NCBI RefSeq assembly: GCF_932526225.1
Contig: NC_064045.1
Span: 10,692,022-10,756,021, forward strand
DNA: 64,000 nucleotides
Direction: 5' to 3'
DNA from: Nematostella vectensis
Taxonomy: Eukaryota > Cnidaria > Anthozoa > Actiniaria > Edwardsiidae
The notes beneath the pieces were generated by a model. It was not told the DNA's origin. It did no database searches and was given only the letters and a program-made list of their open reading frames with translations. Shown in pieces: positions 12,986 to 22,471 of this stretch (positions are counted from its first letter, which is position 1; every line of letters begins with the position of its first letter). The translations under genes were made by a program, and so were the position numbers.

Positions 12986-15900
12986 CATCATCCCCATCAT
13001 CATCGTCATCTCCATCATCATCTCCATCGTGTCAAATAAGCCTCAACTAATTCCAAAAAAAGCTTTTTTAGCTGAATAAAACTTAAAAAGCCTCTTTAAA
13101 TCGAATTTTCGGAAAGGCTTTATAATCAATATTGAAATTTTAAATAATGCTCGTATGAGAAAACACAGGAAGACCTTTATTTAAATCATAAATGAAATTA
13201 ATTTTAATGGTGCCAGCAATAATATAAATGCTAGAATCTGTTCTAATAAGACTTAAATGGTCACAATACTATCTAGGTGTATAGTTGTAAAGAGAGCTTG
13301 CCCAGCTCAGCAATATTCATATATATATATATATGAATATTGTCCTATCCGAAAAATATGTATATATATAGGTACCCATTGTTTAGCTGTCAAAATCTGA
13401 TGGAAAGACAAAAGGTATATATCTATATATATTTCTCGGATAGGACAACATTTCGGGAAACGGCTACCGGGTATCCATCGATAAGGGGTCGAGTATCCAT
13501 CGATAAGGGGTCGGGTATCTGTCGATAAGGGGTCGGGTATCTGTCGATAAGGGGTCGTGTATCCATAGATATCGGTTAAGTTTCCCCTCCTCCTGTAAGT
13601 AATTGGATGCCATTTACGGCCCTGAGAAGGAAAACGTTTAACTTCCGGTTGCCGTCCCTAGTTCACTATCATCCTTTATAATCCATATCACAGTCGTGAT
13701 CGCTAATCTCTTGTTCTTCTGTTTATAGCTATTTGACTGCATCTTGCTGACTCTTCCGCGTCAGAGCGGAGGGGGCGGAAAATCCCCCGCTGAGATGATC
13801 GAGGAGCTCGCAGCCGACATTTTGTCCAAGTTCCCGCCTCTCTTTGATCTTGAGATGGTGATTAAGAAGTACCCTGTTATCTACACGGACTCTATGAATA
13901 CAGTACTGCGGCAAGAGCTTATCAGATTCAACCGGCTCACGGCCGTGGTGATCAGCACGCTAAGGAACCTGCAGAAAGCCATCAAGGTAGCGTACAGTTT
14001 GAGAAGCTAAATAAAAATTGTCCTTGTCAGACCCTGACTAATGTGGCCGGTTCTGATACCAAGGACCTGCAGAAAGCCATCATGCTTGATATTGTCAATA
14101 TGGTTTATGCATGTGGGATGGCGTCATAGTTTTATCGTCCGTGATATTAGTACTTTTATCGACACCTGTGATATTGCCATGGTTATAATGTCCAAACTTG
14201 CATATGTGATGTTGCCATGGCTATCATGTATATGCTGTTGGTACTTTGAATGACACGTGTGCTGTTGTCAAGGTTACAGTAAGTACTTTGATTGACATGT
14301 GTATTCATGGTTACAGGGTCTGGTGGTCATGTCTGGCGAGTTGGAAGACGTGTTTAACAATATGCTTTTGGGTAAAGTGCCTGCTGTGTGGGCCGCCAAG
14401 TCCTACCCCTCCCTCAAGCCTCTAGGTAGCTACGTCACAGATCTCCTAGACAGGTAGGTGCTGTCGGTGCTAATACCTTGTTAGCCACACTGTCGGTGCT
14501 AATAGCTTGGTAGCCACCAATACTGACGTTGCTAATACCTTGGTAGCCACCAATACTGTCGGTGCTAATAGCTTGGTGGCCACCAATACTGTCGGTGCTA
14601 ATAGCTTGGTAGCCACCAATACTGACGTTGCTAATAGCTTGGTAGCCACCAATACTGTCAGTGCTAATACCTTGGTAGCCACCAATACTGTCGGTGCTAA
14701 TACCTTGGTAGCCACCAATACTGTTGGTACTAATAGCTTGGTAGCCACCAATACTGTCGGTGCTAATAGCTTGGTAGCCACCAATACTGTCGGTGCTAAT
14801 AGCTTGGTAGCCACCAATACTGTTGGTGCTAATAGCTTGGTAGCTACCAATACTGTCGGTGCTAATAGCTTGGTAGCCACCAATACTGTTGGTGCTAATA
14901 GCTTGGTAGCTACCAATACTGTCGGTGCTAATAGCTTGGTAGCCACCAATACTGTCAATGCTAATACCTTGGTAGCCACCAATACTGTCGGTGCTAATAG
15001 CTTGGTAGCCACCAATACTGACGTTGCTAATAGCTTGGTAGCCACCAATACTGACGTTGCTAATAGCTTGGTAGCCACCAATACTGTCGGTGCTAATAGC
15101 TTGGTAGCTACCAATACTGTCGGTGCTAATAGCTTGGTAGCCACCAATACTGTCAATGCTAATACCTTGGTAGCCACCAATACTGTCGGTGCTAATAGCT
15201 TGGTAGCCACCAATACTGTCAATGCTAATACCTTGGTAGCCACCAATACTGTCGGTGCTAATAGCTTGGTAGCCACCAATACTGTTGGTACTAATAGCTT
15301 GGTAGCCACCAATACTGTCGGTGCTAATAGCTTGGTAGCCACCAATACTGTCAATGCTAATAGCTTGGTAGCCACCAATACTGTCAGTGCTAATAGCTTG
15401 GTAGCCACCAATACTGTCGGTGCTAATAGCTTGGTAGCCACCAATACTGTCGGTGCTAATACCTTGGTAGCCACCAATACTGTCAGTGCTAATAGCTTGG
15501 TAGCCACCAATACTGTCGGTGCTAATAGCTTGGTAGCCACCAATACTGACGTTGCTAATAGCTTGGTAGCCATCAATACTGTCAATGCTAATAGCTTGGT
15601 AGCCACCAATACTGTCGGTGCTAATAGCTTGGTAGCCACCAATACTGTCGGTGCTAATAGCTTGGTAGCCACCAATACTGTCGGTGCTAATACCTTGGTA
15701 GCCACCAATACTGTCGGTGCTAATAGCTTGGTAGCCACCAATACTGTCGGTGCTAATACCTTGTTAGCCACCAATACTGCCGGTGCTAATAGCTTGGTAG
15801 CCACCAATACTGTCGGTGCTAATAGCTTGGTGGCCACCAATACTGACGTTGCTAATAGCTTGGTAGCCACCAATACTGACGTTGCTAATAGCTTGGTAGC

Positions 15901-18900
15901 CATCAATACTGTCAATGCTAATAGCTTGGTAGCCACCAATACTGTCAGTGCTAATAGCTTGGTAGCCACCAATACTGTCAGTGCTAATAGCTTGGTAGCC
16001 ACCAATACTGTCGGTGCTAATAGCTTGGTAGCCACCAATACTGACGTTGCTAATAGCTTGGTAGCCACCAATACTGTCGGTGCTAATACCTTGGTAGCCA
16101 CCAATACTGTCGGTGCTAATACCTTGGTAGCCACCAATACTGTCAGTGCTAATACCATGGTAGCCACCAATACTGTCGGTGCTAATAGCTTGGTAGCCAC
16201 CAATACTGACGTTGCTAATAGCTTGGTAGCCACCAATACTGTTGGTACTAATAGCTTGGTAGCCACCAATACTGTCAATGCTAATAGCTTGGTAGCCACC
16301 AATACTGTCGGTGCTAATACCTTGGTAGCCACCAATACTGACGTTGCTAATAGCTTGGTAGCCACCAATACTGTCGGTGCTAATAGCTTGGTAGCCACCA
16401 ATACTGTCGGTGCTAATAGCTTGGTAGCCACCAATACTGTCAATGCTAATAGCTTGGTAGCCACCAATACTGTCGGTGCTAATAGCTTGGTAGCCACCAA
16501 TACTGTCAGTGCTAATACCATGGTAGCCACCAATACTGTCGGTGCTAATAGCTTGGTAGCCACCAATACTGTTGGTACTAATAGCTTGGTAGCCACCAAT
16601 ACTGTCGGTGCTAGTAGCTTGGTAGCCACCAATACTGTCGGTGCTAATAGCTTGGTAGCCACCAATACTGTCAATGCTAATAGCTTGGTAGCCACCAATA
16701 CTGTCGGTGCTAATAGCTTGGTAGCCACCAATACTGTCGGTGCTAATAGCTTGGTAGCCACCAATACTGTCGGTGCTAATAGCCTGGTGGCCACCAATAC
16801 TGTCGGTGCTAATACCTTGGTAGCCACCAATACTGACGTTGCTAATAGCTTGGTAGCCACCAATACTGTCGGTGGTAATACCTTGGTAGCCACCAGTACT
16901 GTCAATGCTAATAGCTTGGTAGCCACCAATACTGTCGGTGCTAATAGCTTGGTAGCCACCAATACTGTCGGTGCTAATAGCTTGGTAGCCACCAATACTG
17001 TCGGTGCTAATAGCTTGGTAGCCACCAATACTGTCGGTGCTAATAGCTTGGTAGCCACCAATACTGTCGGTGCTAATAGCTTGGTAGCCACCAATACTGT
17101 CGGTGCTAATAGCTTGGTAGCCACCAATACTGTCGGTGCTAATACCTTGGTAGCCACCAATACTGACGTTGCTAATACCTTGGTAGCCACCAATATTGTC
17201 AATGCTAATACCTTGGTAGCCACCAATACTGTTGGTGCTAATAGCTTGGTAGCCACCAATACTGTCGGTGCTAATAGCTTGGTAGCCACCAATACTGTCA
17301 GTGCTAATAGCTTGGTAGCCACCAATACTGTCAGTGCTAATACCTTGGTAGCCACCAATACTGTCGGTGCTAATAGCTTGGTAGCCACCAATACTGTCGG
17401 TGCTAATAGCTTGGTAGCCACCAATACTGTCGGTGCTAATAGCTTGGTAGCCACCAATACTGACGTTGCTAATAGCTTGGTAGCCACCAATACTGTCGTT
17501 GCTAATAGCTTGGTGGCCACCAATACTGTCGGTGCTAATAGCTTGGTAGCCACCAATACTGTCGGTGGTAACAGCTTGGTAGCCACCAATACTGTCGGTG
17601 CTAATAGCTTGGTAGCCACCAATACTGTCAGTGCTAATAGCTTGGTAGCCACCAATACTGTCGGTGCTAATACCTTGGTAGCCACCAGTACTGTCGGTGG
17701 TAACAGCTTGGTAGCCACCAATACTGTCGGTGCTAGCTTGGTGGCCACCAATACTGTCGGTGCTAATAGCTTGGTAGCCACCAATACTGTCGGTGCTAAT
17801 AGCTTGGTAGCCACCAATACTGTTGGTGCTAATACCTTGGTAGCCACCAATACTGTTGGTGCTAATACCTTGGTAGCCACCAATACTGTCGGTGCTAATA
17901 CCTTGGTAGCCACCAATACTGTCAATGCTAATAGCTTGGTAGCCACCAGTGCTGTCGGTGCTAATAGCTTGGTAGCCACCAATACTGTCGGTGCTAATAG
18001 CTTGTAGCCACCAATAGGTCCTGGATTCGCGTCTGCATTATAAGGGGCTAGGACATGTGAGTTCTAACAGCGCTCATAAGGTTGATTGCACCTTTACATA
18101 CTACTGGCTAGTAGTATAAGGCTAGTTATAAGGCTATTATAAGACTAGTTACAATTGACTTTTGTTAGATTCTGACTCCATTTGTTTGGATGGGACTAAG
18201 AACTAAGCATGGCATTTCTAAAATAACATACAGAGATCGGTAAAATTCTGACGTTTTCTTGGGCAATCCAGCCCCTAAAGCTCTGATGCAAGTATCGGCG
18301 ATTTCGCTAGTAGTAAGTTATAATTGATAGCCTGTTGTAATTACGACCCTCTTGGGGAGAAATTTTCCCAAGAGCAGCCGATCACCCAACGCAGATGATA
18401 ACACTGTGATAATAACACCGTGATAATAACACCGAGTACCGGCTCCAAGCAGGCTACCCCTAGAGCAATACGTTGATTTTCTATATTTTTGTGCAGGTTG
18501 AAGTTCTTCCAAGACTGGATTGACCATGGCCCGCCCAACGTATTCTGGATGTCTGGCTTCTACTTCACCCAGTCTTTTTTGACAGGTAAGGATCCCGGAC
18601 GAGGGAGTAAATTGAGGGGTCCCGGATGAGGGGGGTTGGATAAATTAAGGGGTCCCGGATGAGGGGGGTTGGATAGATTAAGGGGTACCGGATAAGGTGG
18701 CAGATGAGGAGGTAGATTTAGGGGTCCCCAATGCGGAGAAGGGGGTATGGTGTTAATTTAGGGGTCTCTGATGAGGGGGAAGATTGCGGGGTCCCGGATG
18801 AGGGATAGGGGGAGGTGGTAGATTGAGTCCAAAGAGAATACCGGCAAAAAGCTGTCGTCAACCGGCTTCGCGACTTTGCGACAAGCCCGCATGTAAGCAT

Positions 18901-20685
18901 GGGTAAAAACCACTGAAGCCCCTCGCTGCCACCTCTCATCCTGAAGTAGTTATGCGGTGGCTGATATATGCAGCTAGGCGCTTCAGTGGTTTTTACCCAT
19001 GCTTACATGCGGGGTTGTCGCGTAGTCGCGAAGAGCGTGTTTCGACGTTGTTGATGCCAATGTTGGTTATTCAAAAATTATTGATTGGAGTGTATCCAAT
19101 TCGTAAAAATGTACATTTTTCCTACTTTGCTAGAGTTGGGTTTATTGGATTCTGTTTCTAAAACTAACGCCTTATCGTCGCACAATCAAGCTTCCGAATC
19201 ATTATTGACTTGCTATATGCTTTCGGCAGGTGCTCGGCAAAACTTCGCTCGTAAATACACTATTCCGATCGATCACGTTGGATTCGAGTTCAACGTAATG
19301 AAAGAAGAGAGAGACATGGATCATAAGCCAGAGGATGGCGTCTATGTGAACGTGAGTTGTCAACCCATCGTACAATAAAGCAATCACTGTGCGCTAGGAG
19401 TGTATAGGAGTTTATTTAATTAGATAATGATGAAATTGGCCCCCAAAAGAAAGCTTAAGCGTTTCCTCGACTTCAGATATGTTTTAAAGCTTGCACTATT
19501 TCTGTTACCCTGAAAAGGCGTGCTTCTCTTACCCTTTGCGTGTGTAGAATCGAGTAGTATGAGCGAGAGAACGTGGTTTCTCCGCCTTTTCAAATATTTA
19601 TCAATAGGTCGTCCTCTTCTTATACCTTTCTCTACATACGATGTCGTAAGAGACTGCTCTTTGTATTCCCCTAATAACGGGCATTCTTTCCCAGAGTTTT
19701 CCTACCGTTCTTTGATATATATTCGCTCTTTCGATAGGGACTTTTCCTCGAGGGAGCCCGATGGGACCGAGAGACGATGCTGGTTGCCGAGTCATTACCC
19801 AAGATCCTATTCGACACGTTGCCTGTAGTATCCTTTTCTTTAACCCTTTGCGCAAGCGCACCACATTTACATGCATATAAACTGACACAAAGCAGTCAAC
19901 AAGGCAATGATATTCGATTACATATCTTTTCTGATGTCGATAGGGTGGTAGTAGTAAATAGAGATAGACTGGCGAGGCTTGCTAAGCGTATTTCCAGCTA
20001 CTCATGGTTTATTCACTCGAAGTGGTAGGGTTCAAAGGGTTCGAGTAAAGTAACAGAAATAGGTACGGTAAACTTTGACTTATGTCTTCATAAGTCTTGG
20101 GTCCGATAGGTTACACCGAAATAGATGACTTACACTATTACACCAAGAAACCACGTGACTTTTTGGGTGGCAAATCCAAGCCAAAATTAACACAGAAAAG
20201 GCTGAGCCCTTCACGCCAGAGTGCGACGAAAAAAAATTATCGCTATGAAAATAAGCCCTGTCGGATAAATACCTTTTTGGATGGATTCGTAAGCGCTAAA
20301 TAAGGTGATTTTTGTTGTTGTTATCTTAAAGTTATTTTAAATGACGTTTTTTTCTAAGTCGCCTATTGTTAGGGTTAACTGGGAATAAAGTGTTTCAGGG
20401 TTCATTTCGGGGAGCACTGTGAGATGGCTAAGGTAAACTGCCATGTCCAGAAACACCTTCCTTGACTGCTATTCACAGATGTGGATTATTCCCGGAGAGA
20501 AGAGCAAATTCAAGTCGAAGCCGAACTATCCGTGCCCAGTCTACAAGACGAGCGCACGGCGCGGTACACTCTCCACCACAGGCCACTCCACCAACTTCGT
20601 CATGTTCGTTGACCTTCCCTCAGACAAGACCGAGAGGCACTGGGTAAATAGGGGCGTGGCGTTGCTATGCCAACTGGATGACTGA
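1..20685 (+). CDS. Axonemal dynein heavy chain, C-terminal 879 residues (inner-arm, DNAH3/7/12 group), 5' end off window
   Basis: Motor subunit of an axonemal inner dynein arm, which hydrolyses ATP to slide doublet microtubules in cilia. Nineteen exons join in frame to 880 codons including the stop: 1-42, 255-335, 508-669, 1315-1475, 2241-2398, 2763-2859, 3797-3848, 4410-4616, 5848-6055, 6910-7016, 9190-9333, 10145-10308, 12116-12269, 13729-13986, 14317-14453, 18497-18585, 19230-19351, 19738-19827, 20479-20685. They cover the end of AAA5, AAA6 and the C-terminal domain. Family landmarks are [83 protein letters not shown] and the terminal [11 protein letters not shown]. The subfamily call rests on remembered family features; DNAH1 is also similar, so no symbol is given. 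Exon 1 is cut by the window edge. The introns are exceptionally rich in tandem arrays that touch splice sites, but the exons themselves show no frameshift or internal stop. Confidence 0.95.
584..811 (+). repeat. Direct duplication of an exon 3' half plus its splice donor
   Basis: Bases 584-693 (the 3' half of dynein exon 508-669 and the first 24 intron bases) recur at 701-811 with a handful of differences. The copy keeps a good donor (cag|gtgagc, exon side ending at 787) but carries a one-base insertion and an in-frame TAG, so it is a decayed exon fragment. Using its donor instead of the real one would add 118 bases and shift the frame. Confidence 0.9.
1006..1201. mobile_element. Short inverted-repeat element (MITE-like)
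   Basis: Terminal inverted repeats of about 15-20 bases (GGTTGGTTCTCACT at the left, AGTGAGAACCAACC at the right) flank a palindromic interior rich in alternating GCGCAAG/CTTGCGC words. TTAA is present at both outer edges (1006-1009 and 1198-1201) and may be the target duplication. There is no coding capacity. It lies in the dynein intron between exons 508-669 and 1315-1475. Confidence 0.75.
1990..2153. mobile_element. Near-perfect foldback element
   Basis: An arm starting ACACCAAAAACTGG at 1990 is repeated as its reverse complement ending at 2153, giving arms of about 65 bases around a small loop. The loop holds a duplicated GGGCAGACAGATGAGTCA motif. No coding content. A degenerate single arm of the same type (AAATTTTC, then GACTTCTTCAGGG) appears at 28227-28268 in the CK1 gene, which suggests a dispersed family. 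Confidence 0.8.
2947..3380 (+). repeat. 22-bp minisatellite, about 19-20 copies
   Basis: The unit is close to gatgacattgaatgaaacgt plus two bases, with variants of 20-22 bases in which gtggacatt replaces gatgacatt. It lies in the intron after dynein exon 2763-2859, starting about 90 bases downstream of the donor. Open frames across it on the minus strand follow from the repeat and are not genes. Confidence 0.95.
3838..3974 (+). repeat. Direct duplication of an exon end plus splice donor
   Basis: The last 11 bases of dynein exon 3797-3848 and the following 52 intron bases (3838-3900) are repeated at 3912-3974 with few changes. The copied donor (cag|gtaaag, exon side ending at 3922) is intact. 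The offset of 74 bases would shift the frame if the copy were used. Confidence 0.9.
4291..4455 (+). repeat. Direct duplication of a splice acceptor plus exon start
   Basis: Bases 4376-4455, which contain the polypyrimidine tract, the acceptor and the first 46 bases of dynein exon 4410-4616, have an upstream copy at 4291-4370. The upstream acceptor (gtgtcag|gacttc, exon side at 4324) is intact. Its use would insert 86 bases and shift the frame, so the downstream site must be the productive one. Confidence 0.9.
5279..5632. mobile_element. Long foldback element (about 354 bp)
   Basis: The two ends are reverse complements over roughly 80-100 bases, starting TTATGCCTAGTGCACACTA and ending with its complement. 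The interior repeats short words (cataacgacatgg, gcgcgcactcttatctt), some directly repeated. It has no coding capacity. It is in the intron before dynein exon 5848-6055 and could fold into a long RNA hairpin in the pre-mRNA. Confidence 0.85.
6130..6509 (+). mobile_element. Inverted-repeat element, family 2, copy a (380 bp)
   Basis: Ends match as inverted repeats: CCTTATTACACTTAATTTTC at the left and its complement at the right, followed inside by clusters of cgcgattt-like words. The interior segment around gggctaaatttagttcc reappears in reverse orientation at 35329-35788, so this is a dispersed two-copy family within the window. It is non-autonomous, with no transposase frame. Confidence 0.85.
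7168..7422 (+). mobile_element. Inverted-repeat element, family 1, copy a (about 250 bp)
   Basis: Terminal inverted repeats AAGCCGCATTGTCACCAG and complement, extending about 30 bases to TTACTTCCGG, surround a conserved interior (tttcaaaatattgaaag, gaggatgtgat, ttcttttgtcttttaacgg). TTAA flanks both ends (7169-7172, 7418-7421), the target preference of piggyBac-type transposases; that class assignment is inference. Three more copies lie at 22133, 49296 and 60284. Confidence 0.9.
7828..9155 (+). repeat. 18-bp minisatellite, about 73 copies
   Basis: The unit is tcaggagtggggtaactg. Recurrent 17-base variants (gtcggagtggagtaact preceded by gggataact) return in blocks, so the array has higher-order structure. 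It fills most of the intron before dynein exon 9190-9333 and stops about 35 bases before the acceptor. Each unit contains an acceptor-like gtcag and a donor-like ggtaac. Confidence 0.97.
9354..10167 (+). repeat. 48-bp minisatellite, 17 units, built on an exon start
   Basis: Each unit consists of gatcacgtggtgttgtgcct, then tgtag, then atgttttt(t/g)aatgac and tatgacga. The second half of the last unit (10145-10167) is the true 5' end of dynein exon 10145-10308, including its acceptor ttgtag. Sixteen upstream units therefore each carry a copy of that acceptor and the first 23 exonic bases. The array makes up nearly the whole 811-base intron. Units are 16 codons long, and reading on from any decoy acceptor meets TAG at the next acceptor. 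Each unit also carries a CACGTG-type palindrome. Confidence 0.97.
10304..11830 (+). repeat. 18-bp minisatellite, about 84 copies, built on a splice donor
   Basis: The unit is gtaagggagctaacacaa (variants ctggtaaggg, aagtaagtga, aagggaacaaac). The first unit is the actual donor of dynein exon 10145-10308 (cataa|gtaagg at 10308/10309), so the array is a serial copy of that donor motif. Retention would be read as AAG TAA, an immediate stop. Long minus-strand frames of SSLTCV or LAPLLV repeats across it are artefacts of a unit length divisible by three. Confidence 0.97.
12305..13028 (+). repeat. (CAY)n microsatellite tract, about 720 bp
   Basis: Mixed cac/cat triplets and tcacca hexamers fill this stretch, beginning about 35 bases after the donor of dynein exon 12116-12269. 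The histidine-rich, serine-rich and methionine-rich frames crossing it are by-products. The final part (12930-12985) is nearly pure cat. Confidence 0.97.
13311..13452. repeat. AT-rich palindrome and flanking inverted repeat
   Basis: Bases 13311-13342 form a palindrome (caatattcatat, then at-repeats, ending atatgaatattg). Next to it tgtcctatccgaaaaatat near 13341 is matched in inverse by atatatttctcggatag and gacaaca near 13425-13452. This looks like a cruciform-forming sequence or the remains of a small inverted-repeat element in the dynein intron. Confidence 0.6.
13467..13566 (+). repeat. 22-bp tandem repeat, about 4.5 copies
   Basis: The unit is gtatccatcgataaggggtc plus gg, with a gtatctgtcg variant. 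It lies about 160 bases before the acceptor of dynein exon 13729-13986. Confidence 0.85.
14059..14083 (+). repeat. Intronic copy of an exon 3' end
   Basis: The sequence aaggacctgcagaaagccat followed by ca matches the end of dynein exon 13729-13986 (aaggaacctgcagaaagcca, 13963-13982) with one gap. It sits about 75 bases into the following intron. Unlike the other edge copies in this gene it lacks a donor. Confidence 0.6.
14454..18015 (+). repeat. 33-bp minisatellite, about 107 copies
   Basis: The unit is gtcggtgctaatagcttggt followed by agccaccaatact. Common variants are gtcaatgct, gtcagtgct, gacgttgct and ataccttgg. It begins at the donor of dynein exon 14317-14453, whose own intron start (gtaggtgct) resembles the gtcggtgct start of a unit. 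Because 33 is divisible by three and the unit has no stop in several frames, frames of over 1160 codons stay open on both strands. The upstream exon reads into TAG at once, so they are not extensions of the dynein protein. Blocks of variants recur (15538-15600 and 15880-15950), suggesting segmental duplication inside the array. Confidence 0.98.
18586..18830 (+). repeat. Degenerate tandem repeat starting at a splice donor
   Basis: Units of roughly 30-40 bases containing ggggtcccggatgagggg and a gatagattaagg-like spacer run for about seven imperfect copies. The array starts directly at the donor (acag|gtaaggatcccgg) of dynein exon 18497-18585. Confidence 0.8.
18866..19033. mobile_element. Foldback element (168 bp)
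   Basis: Arms of about 50 bases are reverse complements, starting cttcgcgact at the left and ending tagtcgcgaag at the right, with gcatgtaagcatgggtaaaa inside. No coding content. It lies in the intron before dynein exon 19230-19351. Confidence 0.8.
19828..20478 (+). other. U12-type (minor spliceosome) intron, GT-AG subtype
   Basis: The donor after dynein exon 19738-19827 is GTATCCTTTT, the U12 5' splice-site consensus. At 20458-20466 the sequence is TTCCTTGAC, which matches the U12 branch-site consensus; its branch adenosine is 13 bases before the end of the acceptor AG. Both signals are needed and both are present. The intron falls in phase 0 between the codons for PV and MW. None of the other dynein introns in the window has such a donor. 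Confidence 0.9.
20138..20345 (+). mobile_element. Partial copy of an inverted-repeat element (family with 23195-23466)
   Basis: The words ccacgtgactttttgggtgg and cttcacgccagagtgcgacg, then attcgtaagcg and gttgttgttatctt, follow the same order as in the element at 23195-23466. The terminal repeats are not recognisable, so it is a truncated copy. It lies inside the U12-type dynein intron. Confidence 0.65.
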
Positions 20686-20702
20686 TTTGCTTTTGTATTG
20701 TA

Positions 20703-20708
20703 AATAAA
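20703..20708 (+). terminator. Polyadenylation signal of the dynein gene
   Basis: AATAAA lies 18 bases after the dynein stop codon (20683-20685). It would give a very short 3' UTR. A second AATAAA at about 20922 is an alternative. Confidence 0.6.
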
Positions 20709-21263
20709 TTCTGTGTGAAAGGTGAGCTGTTACTTTGCCTTTACGTCTGCTCGCGTGTATTTATTTAAAATAATATTTTTATAGAAAACTTTCAAGCTCT
20801 ATCTGTATTGATTGGCACAGCCATTCCTCTAAAATATGTTAGAGTGCGCCGAGAATGTCGTCACTAAATTCTTATTTGTACTCTAATTTATTACCATGTA
20901 CGTGTGTTGTAAAGAAGAAATAAAATCATTTTGGAGTGACTCACAAGTTGTCTTTAATGTCTTTTACATATCACGTAACGGACAATATTTAAAAGAACGG
21001 GTTTTTTTTCCTGGAAAATCAGAAGAACGTACAGCCTGAGACGAAACCTAATATTATTAATCATTTTAAAAATCCTTAAATGATAACCATCAGGCTTAGC
21101 TTTTAATAAGGGACGGAGCATGTAAATTTTGAGGGGGGGGAGGGTGGATGATTATAAAAAAAATCCTGCAAGCCATTTTTACAAGAAAAAAATCCTGCAC
21201 AATAGCCAAGTGGAATAAAAATATCTTGCTAAAAGTAAAGTTTAAATATGAAAAATCATATTA

Positions 21264-21480
21264 TAGTTGTCCGAGAGCCGCGACAGTTCAGTGGTAAAGG
21301 CTTCGCTTCTCAAGCAAGAGGACCGAGGTTCAATCCTCGGTCAGGTCAGCTTGAGGTTAGGTGTAAAAACCTGGCTCTACACTTAGAGGGGATGGGAAAG
21401 GGCGTATACAGCACATCCAACGGATTGCTTCGAGGACTGATTGGAGGGGGAAACTTCGAGGATAATATTAGGTGTATTTC
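21264..21480 (+). mobile_element. tRNA-derived sequence, probable SINE
   Basis: An RNA polymerase III A-box-like cagttcagtgg (21284-21294) and a B box ggttcaatcc (21327-21336) are spaced as in a tRNA gene. The T-arm stem ccgag/ctcgg is intact, and a ttctcaa loop would give a CTC anticodon. The anticodon stem has a mismatch and no acceptor stem forms, so a functional tRNA is unlikely. The 3' limit of the body is uncertain. Confidence 0.5.
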
Positions 21481-22132
21481 AAGCGGTATACTCATAATAG
21501 TCTAGATGGTCTATTTCAAGCAGAGTCGTGATTGTCTAGAGGGTCTATTTCAAGCAGTACAGGTCTGCGCTGGAGCGCTTATTTATAAGCGCTATATTTA
21601 AAAAAAGACAATCAGCATTTCGTTATTGGATCTTTAGATCCTATGAGGGCATCTTTCGATCCTATTAGGGGCGTTAGTATCCCTTCCCCTGAAACACCGT
21701 ACAAATCAATCAACACCGGTTAAAAACACTTGAAATCTTTATGATCATGAGATTACAATACTAAATTATCATACAATTATTTGTGGCAATATATTTACAA
21801 TGAACACTAAAATAGAAATAAACTATATAAGTAGAATTCTAAAAGTTTGACTACAGATGGATCGCCATTTTTGCGACTTAAGGAATAACTTGAACTAGAA
21901 AACAGAAGTGGAACAATCGTTCATCTACCTTAGCGATAATAGTGAGAAAGCTCGTAGAGATGGTAATGTGAAGCTAATTTACAACACTTTAGGCAACCCC
22001 TGTGACTATAACAACGAAGTAAATGTAAAACCTCAATAGAAATTGTTGCCCCAAGCATGCGTGCCTGCCCTGCAGTGCATTACCCTCAATTCAACAGGAG
22101 ATCTACTTGGTATCAGTTGGGTTCACAAGGAG

Positions 22133-22386
22133 TTGAAGCCGCATTGTCACCAGTTTACTTCCGGTCGATTACGTAACAATCTCCGATGTTTTTTAACGGA
22201 AAACTTAAAAATTATTTCAAAATATTGAAAGCAGTGTGTTTATTGGAAGTTTCTTTGAGGATGTGATTGATAATTTAGAGCGGATGGCCTGCTTAATATC
22301 TCGGATTGTAATAGATTCTTTTGTCTTTTAACGGTTGAGGTTTCCGTCGGACCTCCGATAGTAAACTGGTGACAATGCGGCTTTAA
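22133..22386 (+). mobile_element. Inverted-repeat element, family 1, copy b
   Basis: Same ends (GAAGCCGCATTGTCACCAG and complement) and the same interior as copy a at 7168-7422, in the same orientation. The right side keeps TTAA (22383-22386); the left has TTGA. It sits in the intergenic region downstream of both dynein and CK1. Confidence 0.9.
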
Positions 22387-22471
22387 CCTTCAGGAGAGAC
22401 AGATAGGTAAGGATTCCGTAAGTTCAGTAGATGCTGACAGCATCTACAGCTGACCCTCACCCGAAACTAAC

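Noticed and set aside
12312-13079. Histidine- and serine/proline-rich open frames
   Set aside because: They come from a CAC/CAT triplet tract in a dynein intron.
13340-13528. Small plus-strand frame rich in Tyr and Ile
   Set aside because: It spans an AT palindrome and a 22-bp tandem repeat in an intron.
14470-18007. Very long open frames (over 1160 codons) on both strands
   Set aside because: They are produced by a stop-free 33-bp tandem repeat inside a dynein intron; the preceding exon reads into TAG at the donor, and no start, domain or other coding evidence exists.
7828-18015. CRISPR-like arrays
   Set aside because: Repeats are contiguous with no unique spacers, and the setting is a eukaryotic intron.
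19520-20303. Several plus-strand frames of 68-102 codons between dynein exons
   Set aside because: They are intronic or out of frame with dynein exon 19738-19827 and show no similarity to known proteins.
21264-21350. Functional tRNA-Glu gene
   Set aside because: The A and B boxes and T arm are good, but the anticodon stem has a mismatch and no acceptor stem pairs, so a tRNA-derived SINE head is more likely.
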